From the NCBI GenBank assembly GCA_902826305.1, contig CADEEH010000004.1, positions 21,524 to 85,523 of the forward strand: a stretch of 64,000 nt of DNA. Reading direction: 5' to 3'. Position 1 is the stretch's first letter; each line of letters begins with the position of its first letter. This stretch comes from an uncultured Burkholderiales bacterium (GTDB taxonomy: Bacteria > Pseudomonadota > Gammaproteobacteria > Burkholderiales > Burkholderiaceae_E). The notes under the pieces were generated by a model. That model ran no database searches. It was not told the DNA's origin and saw only the letters and a list, made by a program, of their open reading frames with translations. Made by a program: the position numbers and the translations under genes. Below are positions 26,401 through 35,849 of the stretch, in pieces.

Positions 26401-28683
26401 GAGGCCGGCAACGCCATCAAGATCGTTCGCAATTTCGAGCACGCGACGGATCGGCTGAAGGCACTGCCGGAATGGGTCCGCCTGCGCTACGAAGGTCCGG
26501 TCAACGCCGAACTCGTGCAGGCGCTCGAACACGCCCACCACCGCGACTCCGCGGTGGGCAACTACCATTACGTGCGCTTCTACAGGTTCCACGCGGACCC
26601 GGAGGCCCCGTCGGAGCGTTTTCGCAGCTCGCTCGGGGCCGACGGTGTGCACAAGGTGGAGCTCGACCAGCCTTCGGACTGGATCGACGAGATCCTCATG
26701 CCGATCGTCACCGTGGTTGCGGCCATCGTGGTGACGGTGGTGACCTGGGGCTACGGTGCACCGGCCGCCTTCACGGCGGCGATGGGCACCCTCGGCGTGC
26801 AGTCGGCGGCCGGTGTCGCCATCGCCGCGGGGACCCTGGCCGCCGCGGCCACGCAGGAGCTGTACCACTCGGTGCGCGCCGTCGAGGCGGGCATCGAGAA
26901 CGGAGATCCGTTGCAGGCGTTGCTGAACGGCCCGATCGAACGCGGCATCGACGCCGGCATCAAGAGCGGCAATCCGCTGCTCGGGCTGCAGGTGGCTGCG
27001 AGGAACGTGTTGCCCCTGATTCCCGTCTATGGCGCGATCGTCAACAACGTGTGGACCGCGGCGGAGGCGTTCGACGACGGCGAGGTGCTCGTCGGGCTGA
27101 AGTCGCTGGGTCAGGCCGTACTCGGCGCCGCCGGTGCCGCCGGTTTCGGCGGCGGGCCGCTGCTGGGCAAGGACATCGCGACCTTCGCGTCCCGGTTCCA
27201 GGGTGCTGGCCTGTCGACCGTGTTCGATGTGTACAACTTCGCCCGGCTGATCGACGAGGGCGACGGACCCGGCGCGCTGAAGGCCGGACTGAGCCTCGTG
27301 CAGTCGACCATCAACAGCACGATCAGTGGCGCAAGTCGCAATGACGGGAACTATTTCGACGCCTTCGTCGACAGCCTGCCGGGCGCCAGCGCGCTGCAAC
27401 TGGCCCGGTCCCTGTATGCCGATCCCGTTGGAACGTTTCGCGACTTGCTGGGGATCGCGCCGGATGGCTCGGTCAACGAGAGCGAGCTGAACCGACTGAT
27501 CCATGATGGCCCCCGCAATCCGTTCGCGGTGCGCGACCTGCTGGGCATGACCCAAGAGGAACGAAACACGCAGATGCGTCACCTGTGGGGCGACGTGGAC
27601 CAGTTCGAAGGCCTCGCCCCGATACCGTCGCCGCCGCCTGCGCTGCCGACCAGCGAGCCGGCGAGTGGTGGGGTGTCGCCGCCCGCAGCAGGCGGGCACA
27701 ATCCCGCCGGAGGCGGCCAGACACGCAGTGGCGGCGCGGTTCCGGCAGCACCACGAGCCACTCCGGTCGCGAGCGCCCCCGCTCACGAGGGTGCGCCCGG
27801 CGCGGACACCACGCCGGCTGTTCCCGGAGGCGGGCCGCGGCAGCCGGCCGGTGGCACTGACGGCGCGGGGGCCGATGACCTGCTGTTGCAGGGCCGCTCG
27901 GACCTGACAGGCCTGGTTCCGGGGCTGGGCCTGGAGGTTCCGTTGCTGACGGAGGTCCCGCGCCCGCCGTTTGCACCCACCGCGCCGGTGGATCACACGC
28001 TGACCTTCGATCCGTCGCGATGGGGGATCGTGCTCGGCGGCGTCGCGCCGCCGACGCGACTCGAAGGCACCGGCAAGGCGCCGGGACAAGTCGCCAACGC
28101 GGGGCTGCTCTTCGCCCTGGACCAGAACGGCGACTGGGCGGAGTACTCGATGGTCAACAGTCCGCGCGTCGCGGGTCTGCCCGGCCAGCCGCGAGTGGGC
28201 ACGGGCCAGACCCTCTCGCAAGATCCGAACCGGGCCCTTCAACTGACGTACAGGATCACGAAGCCGTTCACGGGCTTGGTCAACGTCAAGGTCCAAGGCA
28301 CGGAAACAAGCAACGGCGACAGTTTTCCGGACGGCAAGCTTTCCGGGCAGGTCGCCGTGCTCGGGTCTCCGCTCGACCTGGCGGAAGCTGCCGCCAAGCG
28401 TTCACCCTCGCTGCACGCCAAGATGGTCGTGCTCGCGGCCGAGGCATCCCGCGCGAGCGGATACATTCCCCTGATGGGCGTGTTCGGCCAGGCCACCGTG
28501 ATCGTGAAGGACGGCAAGGTCGAAAGCTTCGAGAACGACGGCGTTCCGTATACCCCGGAGCAGTTCTTCGACAAGACCATGGACACGGCGCTCGACAAGA
28601 TCACCGCGTTTCCGGCATCCCAGCAGGATACCCTCCACGAATGGCTGCACTCTCCGTTGCCGCCGCCGGGTTTCGGAAACTAG
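23458..28683 (+). CDS. Giant 1741-aa repeat protein with central hydrophobic region
   Basis: There is no classical signal peptide. Residues 1-60 are basic and Gly-rich. Residues 100-700 are helical and carry five short Asp-Gly motifs followed by an acidic turn: ADGIVTAEERRAV (about 123), ADGQLSAAERAV (258), ADGQTSANESQAL (428), MDGGMLASERAA (549) and DDGIIAPDEAAV (600). They resemble EF-hand-like or TerB-like DG-x-x-x-x-E units. GVGDRYRTNAIDATNNPQAG (about 217) and GAGDAFRTGAITAATDPSAG (about 388) are clear duplicates. About residues 1078-1145 are strongly hydrophobic (WIDEILMPIVTVVAAIVVTV). About residues 1380-1490 are Pro/Gly/Ala-rich, followed by a ~250-residue C-terminal domain. Such layouts occur in large secreted toxins or surface proteins; a function cannot be assigned. 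It is probably followed by the TMTC-like gene. Confidence 0.85.
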   Translation: MASHIRIKSGSASNVEDRPRNHANRKGFGGGGRLPSGFGHLAATAARESAHPDHRPRRTPAAGANREALANQAAAAAEHSAQAVPGETPAEQAFRLATESRQETALAASEDNKAKTELRRAKADGIVTAEERRAVTDHRNLSRQHEATAKALQQRSNAAAIAAGSNALGAEGIARFDLQFEAGSVANMRQIDGIMDRMSKVLRHGGHKRGADPLLAGVGDRYRTNAIDATNNPQAGITASLVARHDSVSALVGQVFNADGQLSAAERAVTEQLGTVSTRLHDRLEIQPALTYLKWRKMRADMIRAADVDHKRTASENAKIAKYARKADASAMRSSSEAMALVVAGAFDNLVTDGAGADLLAMLDESIDHARTLFIDAGRPADEVLGGAGDAFRTGAITAATDPSAGSYAGLLAQSAALGEALARLTEADGQTSANESQALLRHSLAHGRTETGLLKVKVEEFRNAFSAYEQVTARTDASPSEIAQAKAFLEQKFNETLAATSAKRLPANVLAQLQASFSHHLAEGDAQAAAVDDRQLNYAAAILASRNMDGGMLASERAASLRTAELKALADPNHAIDDAALADGLVLGKQLKTQALADDGIIAPDEAAVLTDYTEGLELTVRNANDNGELLARLDRVYADAAAKGDAHGMALANSLTTLVISAEANAPAETSRVDPLAAYSVSPESITKNFHGDGELARLDAAARAGDDHAVRAWIRQALGLNADGSMAQHADVTKAGGFSVIAVNKNRALDTRLRKLSQETRQRIEDWVNDEKYRTAQVAMLYDTVTGQYHAWDGSDGVHKIHKFDADRAVGTTWRIELSAKSLKNLRAASATRRQHEQAQDSAIAAIDQQLAALDAEDAKALALFSADGDRVAFDAYSIRSAGQRASLEHQRLDVIRQPGVQTAGAGGIDWGLNRRAVQQATQADVEHAKRIAVKLPPEQAELVLASVGDPEAIGTQVRIMLGVGVDGLSSPGVVPGREAGNAIKIVRNFEHATDRLKALPEWVRLRYEGPVNAELVQALEHAHHRDSAVGNYHYVRFYRFHADPEAPSERFRSSLGADGVHKVELDQPSDWIDEILMPIVTVVAAIVVTVVTWGYGAPAAFTAAMGTLGVQSAAGVAIAAGTLAAAATQELYHSVRAVEAGIENGDPLQALLNGPIERGIDAGIKSGNPLLGLQVAARNVLPLIPVYGAIVNNVWTAAEAFDDGEVLVGLKSLGQAVLGAAGAAGFGGGPLLGKDIATFASRFQGAGLSTVFDVYNFARLIDEGDGPGALKAGLSLVQSTINSTISGASRNDGNYFDAFVDSLPGASALQLARSLYADPVGTFRDLLGIAPDGSVNESELNRLIHDGPRNPFAVRDLLGMTQEERNTQMRHLWGDVDQFEGLAPIPSPPPALPTSEPASGGVSPPAAGGHNPAGGGQTRSGGAVPAAPRATPVASAPAHEGAPGADTTPAVPGGGPRQPAGGTDGAGADDLLLQGRSDLTGLVPGLGLEVPLLTEVPRPPFAPTAPVDHTLTFDPSRWGIVLGGVAPPTRLEGTGKAPGQVANAGLLFALDQNGDWAEYSMVNSPRVAGLPGQPRVGTGQTLSQDPNRALQLTYRITKPFTGLVNVKVQGTETSNGDSFPDGKLSGQVAVLGSPLDLAEAAAKRSPSLHAKMVVLAAEASRASGYIPLMGVFGQATVIVKDGKVESFENDGVPYTPEQFFDKTMDTALDKITAFPASQQDTLHEWLHSPLPPPGFGN

Positions 28684-28770
28684 AGGAGGACTGCAGCCGA
28701 TCCGTTCGTCCAGCACACACGGTCTGCTCGACGTACGTCCGGGCAAGCTTCTTCGTGAGCCACGTTCTCT

Positions 28771-30198
28771 GTGCCTGCCATCACCGATCCGCATCCCCGC
28801 CTGTCGGGCACCCGCGCCTCGATCTTCAGGTCGACCTGGCTGCTACTCGCCGTCGTCACCGCGGCGTGGGCGCCCGCCCTGAACGGCCAGTTCCAGTTCG
28901 ACGACCTCCACAACATCGTCTTCGATCCGGCGACCGCCGGCGGCGCCGCGTTGCTCGAGCGCCTGGGCAACGGCTTTCGACCGCTATTGCGCCTAAGCTA
29001 TGTGCTCGATCATCGGCTCTGGGGCTTCGTGCCTGCGGGCTTCGTGGCGACCAACTTGCTGCTGCACGCACTGACGGCGATCGGTGTCGCGGCGCTCGCC
29101 CGCCGGCGCCTGGGTGGCCACGGCGTGGTGGCCATCGTGGCCGCGGCGATCTTTGCGCTGCAGCCGGCGCACGCGGCGGTGGTTGCGTCGGCGAGCGGGC
29201 GCTCGACCGGGCTGGCGACGCTGCTGATGGTGGTGGCGCTGCTGGCCCATGATCGCGGCGTCGGCGGTGACCGTCGTCAGGGCTGGCTTGCCCTCGGCTG
29301 GATGACGCTGGCGGTTGCTGCGAAGGAGACGGCGCTGGTGTTTCCGGCACTGCTCGTGTTGTGGGAGATGACGCGACCGGTGCCGCCGGCCGCACGGGTC
29401 ATCGCGAGTCGGGTGGCACCGGCGGGGATCCTCGCCGTTGCCTTGCTCGGGATCGCGCTGGCCGGCAGTTCGCGGCTGCGCGAGATCCTGCAGTTCTCGT
29501 TTTCGCTGATGACACCCGTCGAGACGCTGGCTGCCCATGCCGCCGCGTTGCCGATGTCGCTGAGCCTGTGGGTTCGTCCCTGGGCGCTGTCGATCGAACA
29601 TCCGCAGTCCTTTGGTGTCGATGCGATGTTTGCCGGTGCCATCGTGCTGGCTTCGGCCGTCGCCGCCGGCTGTTGGGCGCTTCGCCGCCGGCCGTTGCTG
29701 GCGCTTGCGTTGATGTGGCCGATCGTTGCGCTGCTGCCGACCCACGGTGTCATCGCGCGGCTCGATCCGATCGTCGAGAAGGCGTTGTATTCGGCGTGGA
29801 TCGGACCAAGCATCGCGCTGGCGGCCGTGGTGGCGCGATGGGGTCGGGGGTTCGGCCGATCTGATGGCCTCGCGGCATCGTCGCGCCTCCGGTGGTTGGT
29901 CATGCCGCGGACGATCGTGTTGTCGATGGCGCTGTCGGGCGCGATCGCGATCTGTGCCTGGCGTGCCGCGGTCTGGGCCGACCCCGCCGCGCTGTGGCGC
30001 GAGGCGAGCGAGGCTTCGCCGGGCTCCGCGCGCGCCTGGACCAATCGGGCGATCGCCGAGCTCGGCGCGGGCCGCCTGGCCGCCGCCGAGTCGGCCGTTG
30101 TCCGTGCGTTGCAGATCGATCCTCGCGCCGAGGCGGCTTATGAGGCCCGGCGCGCGATATCACTGGCGATGCCGTTGGCTAGGGAGACTCCACCTTGA
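28771..30198 (+). CDS. TMTC/O-mannosyltransferase-like membrane protein with TPR end
   Basis: This 475-aa protein starts with GTG at 28771. It has about ten hydrophobic spans. Early on, LNGQFQFDDLHNIVFDPAT carries the Asp-Asp after the first span typical of PMT/TMTC-type polyprenyl-phosphate sugar transferases, and RPLLRLSYVLDHRLWG matches the following conserved stretch. The last ~60 residues (ARAWTNRAIAELGAGRLAAA and ALQIDPRAEAAYEA) look like TPR repeats, as in eukaryotic TMTC proteins. Its probable role is transfer of a sugar from a lipid carrier to exported proteins. The secreted gene downstream overlaps its stop by 4 bp, implying an operon. Confidence 0.72.
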   Translation: MPAITDPHPRLSGTRASIFRSTWLLLAVVTAAWAPALNGQFQFDDLHNIVFDPATAGGAALLERLGNGFRPLLRLSYVLDHRLWGFVPAGFVATNLLLHALTAIGVAALARRRLGGHGVVAIVAAAIFALQPAHAAVVASASGRSTGLATLLMVVALLAHDRGVGGDRRQGWLALGWMTLAVAAKETALVFPALLVLWEMTRPVPPAARVIASRVAPAGILAVALLGIALAGSSRLREILQFSFSLMTPVETLAAHAAALPMSLSLWVRPWALSIEHPQSFGVDAMFAGAIVLASAVAAGCWALRRRPLLALALMWPIVALLPTHGVIARLDPIVEKALYSAWIGPSIALAAVVARWGRGFGRSDGLAASSRLRWLVMPRTIVLSMALSGAIAICAWRAAVWADPAALWREASEASPGSARAWTNRAIAELGAGRLAAAESAVVRALQIDPRAEAAYEARRAISLAMPLARETPP

Positions 30199-30908
30199 AT
30201 CGCAGACTCCTCGTCGTGTTCATCTGCGGCCTGATGATGGCCGCCGCCGCGCCCCCACCGGCCCGGGCGTTGTCGCCGGGATGTGACCAGTGTGCGGACC
30301 TGCCGGCGCTGTATCGCGAACTGCTCGAGCAGGAGTTCCTGCGCAACCGCTTCGACCGCTGGGTCCGTGAAGCCTACTACCCGATATCGATCGCCGAGAT
30401 GCAGCGGATCGCGGTGAACGCACTCAATGCCGCGATGGCCGGTGACCTTTACGGTGTGCTGGCGCCGACCGGCACCGGCGCTGCAACGGGTGGGGCCGCT
30501 CCGGCCTATGGCACCGACCTCGAGGCCTGCGGCCTGGTCCAGTACGTCAAGGACAAGGACGGCAAGCAGGTGCAGCGGCCGGTCACGCCCGGACAGGTGC
30601 GCTCGGCGCTGTGCAAGCCGCTCGCCGAATACACGCTGGTCCACGAGGAACACCACCAGAAGACCTGTCGCGCGGGTGGCCTGAAGACGGTCGAGCAGTT
30701 CGCGAAGGACGACCGCGAGGCGTACCAGGCGGGCATCGGGGTGCTTCGCAGACACATCGCCGATCTCGCGGGCCGGTGCGGCTGGAGCGGGTCGAGCAGC
30801 GGGACGAAACCGGACGGCACCGCCACGGTCCCGACGCCGCCGCAGATCGCATCCCTGAAGGATGCGACGAAGGCCAAGGCGAACCTGCTCAACCGCGCGA
30901 CCCGGTGA
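30195..30908 (+). CDS. Secreted hypothetical protein with HExxH motif
   Basis: The start is TTG at 30195, overlapping the previous stop. MNRRLLVVFICGLMMAAAAP forms a signal peptide ending near ARA-L. The 237-aa protein has two Cys early (CDQC) and later single Cys residues that could form disulfides. VHEEHHQKTC (about residues 151-160) fits HExxH of zinc metallopeptidases, but no third ligand is obvious and the motif is in a short protein, so catalysis is uncertain. The family is not recognised. It probably belongs to an operon with the genes on either side. Confidence 0.65.
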   Translation: MNRRLLVVFICGLMMAAAAPPPARALSPGCDQCADLPALYRELLEQEFLRNRFDRWVREAYYPISIAEMQRIAVNALNAAMAGDLYGVLAPTGTGAATGGAAPAYGTDLEACGLVQYVKDKDGKQVQRPVTPGQVRSALCKPLAEYTLVHEEHHQKTCRAGGLKTVEQFAKDDREAYQAGIGVLRRHIADLAGRCGWSGSSSGTKPDGTATVPTPPQIASLKDATKAKANLLNRATR

Positions 30909-30913
30909 CTGCC

Positions 30914-31828
30914 ATGCACGAGATGTTGATTGCGATTCTGATGATCATCGGCGGCGGCCGACTCGACCTGCCGCCGGCCGAGGTGCAGCAGCGCTTCGCG
31001 CAGGAATGTGTCGACGGCAAGTGGGGCGAGTCCTGCCCGGCGCTGCGTACCGAACTCGAAGTCGAGCTGTACGGCGAGCTGCGCACGCTGGCGCTGTCGC
31101 GCGAGTCGATCCCGCGCGAGGTGCTGCTCGCCGCGGCGCGAGCGAAGTTCCCGCCGCTCGCCGAGATCGGCCTGCGGCGGCTCGAATCGATCCAGTCGCC
31201 GGCCGAACGCGACGGCGTCGCCGCGGCGGTCGATCATCCGTCGCCGGCGATCCGTACGCGTGCACGGCGCCTGCTGGAGGCCCACGGGGATGTGTGGGCC
31301 AAGTCGCTCGGCCGCTGGTGGGCCGAATCGAACGCCGACGGCTGGGACGTGCTGCTGCCGGACCAGGTGCCGATGGCCGCGCAGCTCGGCCTGGTGTCGG
31401 TGGACAAGCTGCGTTATCGCTTCTTCGCCAGCACGCCGGGGCGAGCCGTCTTCACCACCGCGCTCGCCCCGGAGGCGGCGCTGGCGATGGTGGCACCCGG
31501 CAGGAAGACGCACGCCGGCACCGAGGTCCTCGCAACCCCGAAGCAGATGGACGCGTTCAACGCATCGCTCAAGGAGATCGAGACGCAGATGCGCGAGGCG
31601 ATGGCCAAGGGCGACTACAAGAAGATGGAGGAGATCTCGCGCGCGATGGCGAAGGCGTCCCAGGGACTGTCCGGCAACGACACACTCGGCATCCAGCTCG
31701 AAAAGGAATTCGCGGCTGACCCCTCGGCACGTTACGTCCGCCTCGACAACGGCAAGGGCCGGCCGATCCAGGCCGCCGTCGGGCGCGACGCGGCGTTGGG
31801 GGAGACGGTGATGGTGGTGCGGTATTGA
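30914..31828 (+). CDS. Hypothetical 304-aa protein, HEAT-like helices
   Basis: The ATG at 30914 lies 6 bp after the previous stop, which indicates co-transcription. The N-terminus MHEMLIAILMIIGGGRLDLP may be a weak signal or anchor. Residues 40-135 form short helical repeats (REVLLAAARAKFPPLAEIGL, AVDHPSPAIRTRARRLLEAH) resembling HEAT/ARM units. Residues 220-265 form a charged helix (EIETQMREAMAKGDYKKMEE). There are no catalytic motifs. The role is unknown; it may be a periplasmic scaffold for neighbouring secreted proteins. Confidence 0.6.
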   Translation: MHEMLIAILMIIGGGRLDLPPAEVQQRFAQECVDGKWGESCPALRTELEVELYGELRTLALSRESIPREVLLAAARAKFPPLAEIGLRRLESIQSPAERDGVAAAVDHPSPAIRTRARRLLEAHGDVWAKSLGRWWAESNADGWDVLLPDQVPMAAQLGLVSVDKLRYRFFASTPGRAVFTTALAPEAALAMVAPGRKTHAGTEVLATPKQMDAFNASLKEIETQMREAMAKGDYKKMEEISRAMAKASQGLSGNDTLGIQLEKEFAADPSARYVRLDNGKGRPIQAAVGRDAALGETVMVVRY

Positions 31829-32367
31829 GCGTGTGGCAGGTCTGGTGGCCCTTGGCAGTCATCCTCGAAAGCTATGGCTGCAGGCGTAGCGTCTCCCAAC
31901 GAGGAGCTTGAACTTCCTTCTGCAGCTGCGCCGCCATTGCGCTGACTGGCCAGCACCTGGGTCGCCTGCAATCGAGCCGTGCTCGATGTGCGCGAGGGAC
32001 GACTCGGCGCCGCAGTGCGCGACGGGCTCGTGATCGGCGCATCGGGCAGCGCCGTGGTCGATGGCTCGACTCGCAGGGCCATTTTTGTTCTCGTTCACGT
32101 AGCGACCGGTCGATCGTAGCGCCGCGAGGAGATAACGCCTATGGGGTATCAGGCACGGCCTTGCAGTCGGTGTAGCCGCCGCGTGCTCACCGTTGCCATG
32201 TTCCCGGGATATCGCGCCTCGGATGCCATCGCTACCGTGGCATCGTCGATGAATGGCGCGAGGATGCATCCCGTTGCGACAGCAACGCGTTGCGCATCGC
32301 CCGCCCGGCAGAAGAAGACTGGCCCCGCCCTTTCTCCCGACATGTGCCAACACCAAGGGGGATTCTC
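31829..32367. other. 539-bp intergenic stretch
   Basis: No convincing gene lies on either strand. CAAGGGG at about 32353-32359 is the likely ribosome-binding site of the metalloprotease gene. A promoter for that gene presumably lies here but no clear boxes are visible. Confidence 0.35.
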
Positions 32368-35300
32368 ATGGCCACTCTTTCCGCCAAGTTCGACATGTCT
32401 GTTCGCAACGCCGCCTGGTTGCCCGCTGGCGCGCGAAAGGACGATTCACTTCTCGTTGCCATCGACGGTGATGGCTCCGTTCATCGGATGTCGTTGGACG
32501 ACGGCAGTCTCGTTGCCATCGGAGGCGGCTATACGCAGCCGGTTGCCCTGGCCGCCTCTGCCGACGGCAAGCGGGTGTACGTCGCGGACCAGATCGGCAG
32601 GAACCGTGCCGCGCTGTACGAGGCGGACGCCGACCAGACCGATCGCAGCCGGGCACGACCACTCGCGCAGATCGCGGGCAGCCCCCGTCAGATGGTGGTG
32701 CTGGACAACACACTCGTCATCGCGGATCCGACGACGCGTGCACTCGTCGTCTGCGACCTGGGCACCCTCGGGGTCAAACGCGTCGCGACCGGACTGGCCT
32801 CGCCCACGGGTGTGGCAGCCGCAGGTGAGAACCAGGTCTACGTCGCGGAGAGTGGCGCATCGCGTGTACGTCTGGTCGAGCTGCTGAAGAGCCGTTCGTC
32901 GCTCGTGCGGTTGGGCCTGACCGGTGTGCAGGGACTGACCTCCGACCCCGACGGCAAGCGCCTCGTTGCAGCCCAGCAGACACCCGCCGGCGGGATCGTC
33001 TCGGCTTACATGCCGGCGGCCGCGCCGGAGCAGTTGGCGGATCTCGGTTCGTCTGCCAGGCCGCTGGTGGCCTGGGAGTTCCGGAACCGCCTGATCGTGG
33101 CCGACGAGCGCGGCATCTTCTGGTATGACCTCGCGCGACCGGTCGGCGACCCGGTCCGGATCCGGCTGCAGGACAGCAATCCGTTCGCCGGAAGCTACCA
33201 GCGAATCATCGTCGACACCGGGACCAGCGGGCTCGCACTCGAAGGGCTCGACTTCAACTTCCCCGACGGCGAGGCGGCAGGCGCCATCTCGTTGTCCCAG
33301 GACGACGACTCCGCTCCGAACGAGGTGATGCTGCTGGTCGGTTACGCACCGGGCTCGCACAAGCTGGAAGTGGTCGATCGCGCGACCGGCACCGTCGTCG
33401 GTCGTGCGGAGTTCGTGATCACGACCGCCTGGTCCGACCGACTGGCGAGTCCCTCGCGGTGGAACGTCGGCACCCTTTCGGATTTCACCACCGGATACAC
33501 CTGGGGCGGCGGGCCGGGCGTGCCCCAGAACGTCGATGTGATCCGGCAGCAGGGTACACGCAACATCTGCATTCTCACGGTCGATGTCAGCGATGCCCGC
33601 TATCCGACCGGAGCGGCGTATACCGCCATCGCGACGCGGTGGTTCAACGGGGCCGTCGGCACCACGCCGGATGCGGACGGCAAGGTGCGCAGCGCCCGCG
33701 CCTATTTCAACGAGATATCCAACGGCGATTTCACGCTGTCGCTGGTCAGTGGCGCGGTACAGGCCATCAGCCTTGCCACCAACTGGGCGAGCAACTTCGT
33801 GATGATGCCGACGCCCTGGCCCGGCAACAGCTTCCAGCCCGTCAATGCCCAGGCCTTCGCGCAGGCATGCATCTCCGCCGCCACGGCGCTGGTCGACGGC
33901 AGCGGCAACCCGCTGCTCGACTTCCAGCAGATCCGCACGTTGATCCTGGTGGTGCGCTCGGCGGTTGCGCCCGGCGTCGACAACTTCTTCTGGCCCCAGG
34001 CCTGGGGCGGGTCGTTCACCGTGCCCGGCGGCACGTCGAACATCGCGGTGCTCGGCATGCCCGATGACTGGGACACCGTACGCGATACCCGCGCGATTCA
34101 CGAGACCCTGGCCCACGAAATCGGTCACAACCTCGGCATGCCCGACCTGTACACCAACGCCAATCCTGCCTTCACGCCGCAGATCCAGGCTCGGGATGTG
34201 ACGAACTTCGATCTGATGAGCAACGATAGTGAACTCCCGTCGCTGAGCATCGGGCAGAAGCTCGAGCTGGGCTGGACGCGCCCCGAGTGGGTGACGCCCC
34301 TGGACTTCTCGCGTTCGACCATTCCGTTCGATCAGACCTTCACGTTGCACGCGGTCGAACTCGGCGCTCCGCCTCCGGGACGCTCGAGTGCCATCGAGGT
34401 CCGCATCGCCGATGGCCGGAACTACTACTTCGAGTACCGGAGCGAGCAGGATCCGCACATCGCCGACCAGGGACTCGATGTCGCCGGCGACACGGCGGAT
34501 CGGGCGGTGCTGGGCACCGAGGTGCTGTCGCAGTCGTTCAGCTTCCCGATCGCCCAGCCCCACGTCGTGCGGCTGAGCCGGGACCCGGAAAACGAAAACG
34601 GGTTCTACGTCTCGGGGCAGAACTATCGCGAGACCGACAGCACCAGCCCGATGGCGATCGCCGACTTCGTGATGGACGTGCTCTCGACCGGCGACGACAG
34701 CGCCCAGGTCCGCATCCGCTACGGCACCAACGGGCGGCCCGATCTGTCGATCCGCCCCTGGCCTGGCGGCGACAACTGGCAGAGCCCGGACATCGAGGTG
34801 CGCAACGACCGTGCGACCGCGGACCCGGCACGCTGGGCCAACGTGCCCTGGATCGGCCACGCCAACACCGTCGTCGCGCGTTATCGCAATCGCGGCCCGG
34901 TGACCGCGCGCAACGTTCGGGTCGAGTTCTTCATCAAGGACTTCACCGTCGGCGGCGCACCGGAGGCGCTGCTGGGCACCGACACCCGCGACGTGCCGCC
35001 GGAATCGGTCAGCCCCGTGGTCGAGTTCACGACGAATTGGATCCCGACCAGCGACGGGCACCGCTGTGTTCGTGTCGGCACGCCGTTGTACATCGACACC
35101 AGTGTCAACCCGAACATCGTCGAGCTCTCCGACTCGAACAACTCGGCCCAGTCGAACTACACCCGGTACATCGCGGCCACCAGCTCGCCGGCCCGGCGCG
35201 GCATCACCCACGTGACGCTGCACAACCCGTTCTCGCAAGCGACCGACATCTACGTGATCCCGCAGATCCGCGGCGAATTCGCCCGGTTCTACCGCCTGTA

Positions 35301-35823
35301 CCTGGAACACGCCTCGCTCAAGCTGCAGCCCGGGGAATCCCGCAAGGTCCGGATCATGCTGGAGTCGATGTTCGGTGACCCGCGCGTGCCGGAGCTGTCG
35401 CCCGACCGGATCAACCAGAAGTTCTTCTTCGAGGAAACCCTCGTCAGCCTGCGCGGCTACGGCATCCCGCCCGACGGCGTCGGCCATCCGGTCCTGCTCG
35501 GTGGCGTCGGCATCCGCGTCGGATCGGCACGCGGCACGCGCTTCGATCCGTTCGGTTGGGATCCGGCCAATGGCCTGATCCGCGGGCACGTGGCCGTCAA
35601 GGCCACCGGCGCCCCTGCCCCCGGCTTCGTGCTGCTCACGTTCGAGGGCGAAGAGCCAAGGCTGGGCACCAGTGTGAAGGTGCCGCTGGATGCACAAGGC
35701 AACTTCACTTTCCGGGGCGGGCGCGACGCACTCGACAAGTTCAAGGCGAAGAAGATCCTCGGACACTATCCGGGCGCGCCCGGGTATGGGCCCAGCGATC
35801 CCGAGCACGTCCTGGCGATCTGA
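32368..35823 (+). CDS. Beta-propeller plus M6-like metalloprotease protein
   Basis: The ATG at 32368 follows AAGGGG; the upstream extension lacks support. The product is 1151 aa. Residues 1-260 contain repeated NHL/YVTN-like blades (ASADGKRVYVADQI, TSDPDGKRLVAAQQ). The catalytic region holds LAHEIGHNLGMPDLYTN (His about 583), a HExxH zinc site with the G-M-P-D extension seen in immune-inhibitor-A/M6 and related peptidases, and later LMSNDSELPSLSIGQKLELG, which supplies the Met-turn-like segment. Around 800-900 CARDB-like sequence (NTVVARYRNRGPVTARNVRV) suggests an adhesion domain. No signal peptide is visible although such enzymes are normally exported, so another export route may be used. 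It is followed by the CxxCH/VWD gene 26 bp downstream. Confidence 0.75.
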   Translation: MATLSAKFDMSVRNAAWLPAGARKDDSLLVAIDGDGSVHRMSLDDGSLVAIGGGYTQPVALAASADGKRVYVADQIGRNRAALYEADADQTDRSRARPLAQIAGSPRQMVVLDNTLVIADPTTRALVVCDLGTLGVKRVATGLASPTGVAAAGENQVYVAESGASRVRLVELLKSRSSLVRLGLTGVQGLTSDPDGKRLVAAQQTPAGGIVSAYMPAAAPEQLADLGSSARPLVAWEFRNRLIVADERGIFWYDLARPVGDPVRIRLQDSNPFAGSYQRIIVDTGTSGLALEGLDFNFPDGEAAGAISLSQDDDSAPNEVMLLVGYAPGSHKLEVVDRATGTVVGRAEFVITTAWSDRLASPSRWNVGTLSDFTTGYTWGGGPGVPQNVDVIRQQGTRNICILTVDVSDARYPTGAAYTAIATRWFNGAVGTTPDADGKVRSARAYFNEISNGDFTLSLVSGAVQAISLATNWASNFVMMPTPWPGNSFQPVNAQAFAQACISAATALVDGSGNPLLDFQQIRTLILVVRSAVAPGVDNFFWPQAWGGSFTVPGGTSNIAVLGMPDDWDTVRDTRAIHETLAHEIGHNLGMPDLYTNANPAFTPQIQARDVTNFDLMSNDSELPSLSIGQKLELGWTRPEWVTPLDFSRSTIPFDQTFTLHAVELGAPPPGRSSAIEVRIADGRNYYFEYRSEQDPHIADQGLDVAGDTADRAVLGTEVLSQSFSFPIAQPHVVRLSRDPENENGFYVSGQNYRETDSTSPMAIADFVMDVLSTGDDSAQVRIRYGTNGRPDLSIRPWPGGDNWQSPDIEVRNDRATADPARWANVPWIGHANTVVARYRNRGPVTARNVRVEFFIKDFTVGGAPEALLGTDTRDVPPESVSPVVEFTTNWIPTSDGHRCVRVGTPLYIDTSVNPNIVELSDSNNSAQSNYTRYIAATSSPARRGITHVTLHNPFSQATDIYVIPQIRGEFARFYRLYLEHASLKLQPGESRKVRIMLESMFGDPRVPELSPDRINQKFFFEETLVSLRGYGIPPDGVGHPVLLGGVGIRVGSARGTRFDPFGWDPANGLIRGHVAVKATGAPAPGFVLLTFEGEEPRLGTSVKVPLDAQGNFTFRGGRDALDKFKAKKILGHYPGAPGYGPSDPEHVLAI

Positions 35824-35849
35824 CCCCAACCGGCGGTACGGAGGTTGAC

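Noticed and set aside
23428..28296. Very long antisense reading frame (about 1600 codons) opposite the 1741-aa gene
   Set aside because: It is rich in Arg, Val, Gly and Leu with no domains, as expected for the mirror frame of high-GC coding DNA; the plus strand has clear repeats and domain structure.
32446..35829. Antisense frame of over 1100 codons opposite the metalloprotease
   Set aside because: Composition is that of a shadow frame, while the plus strand holds HEIGHNLGMPD and propeller repeats.
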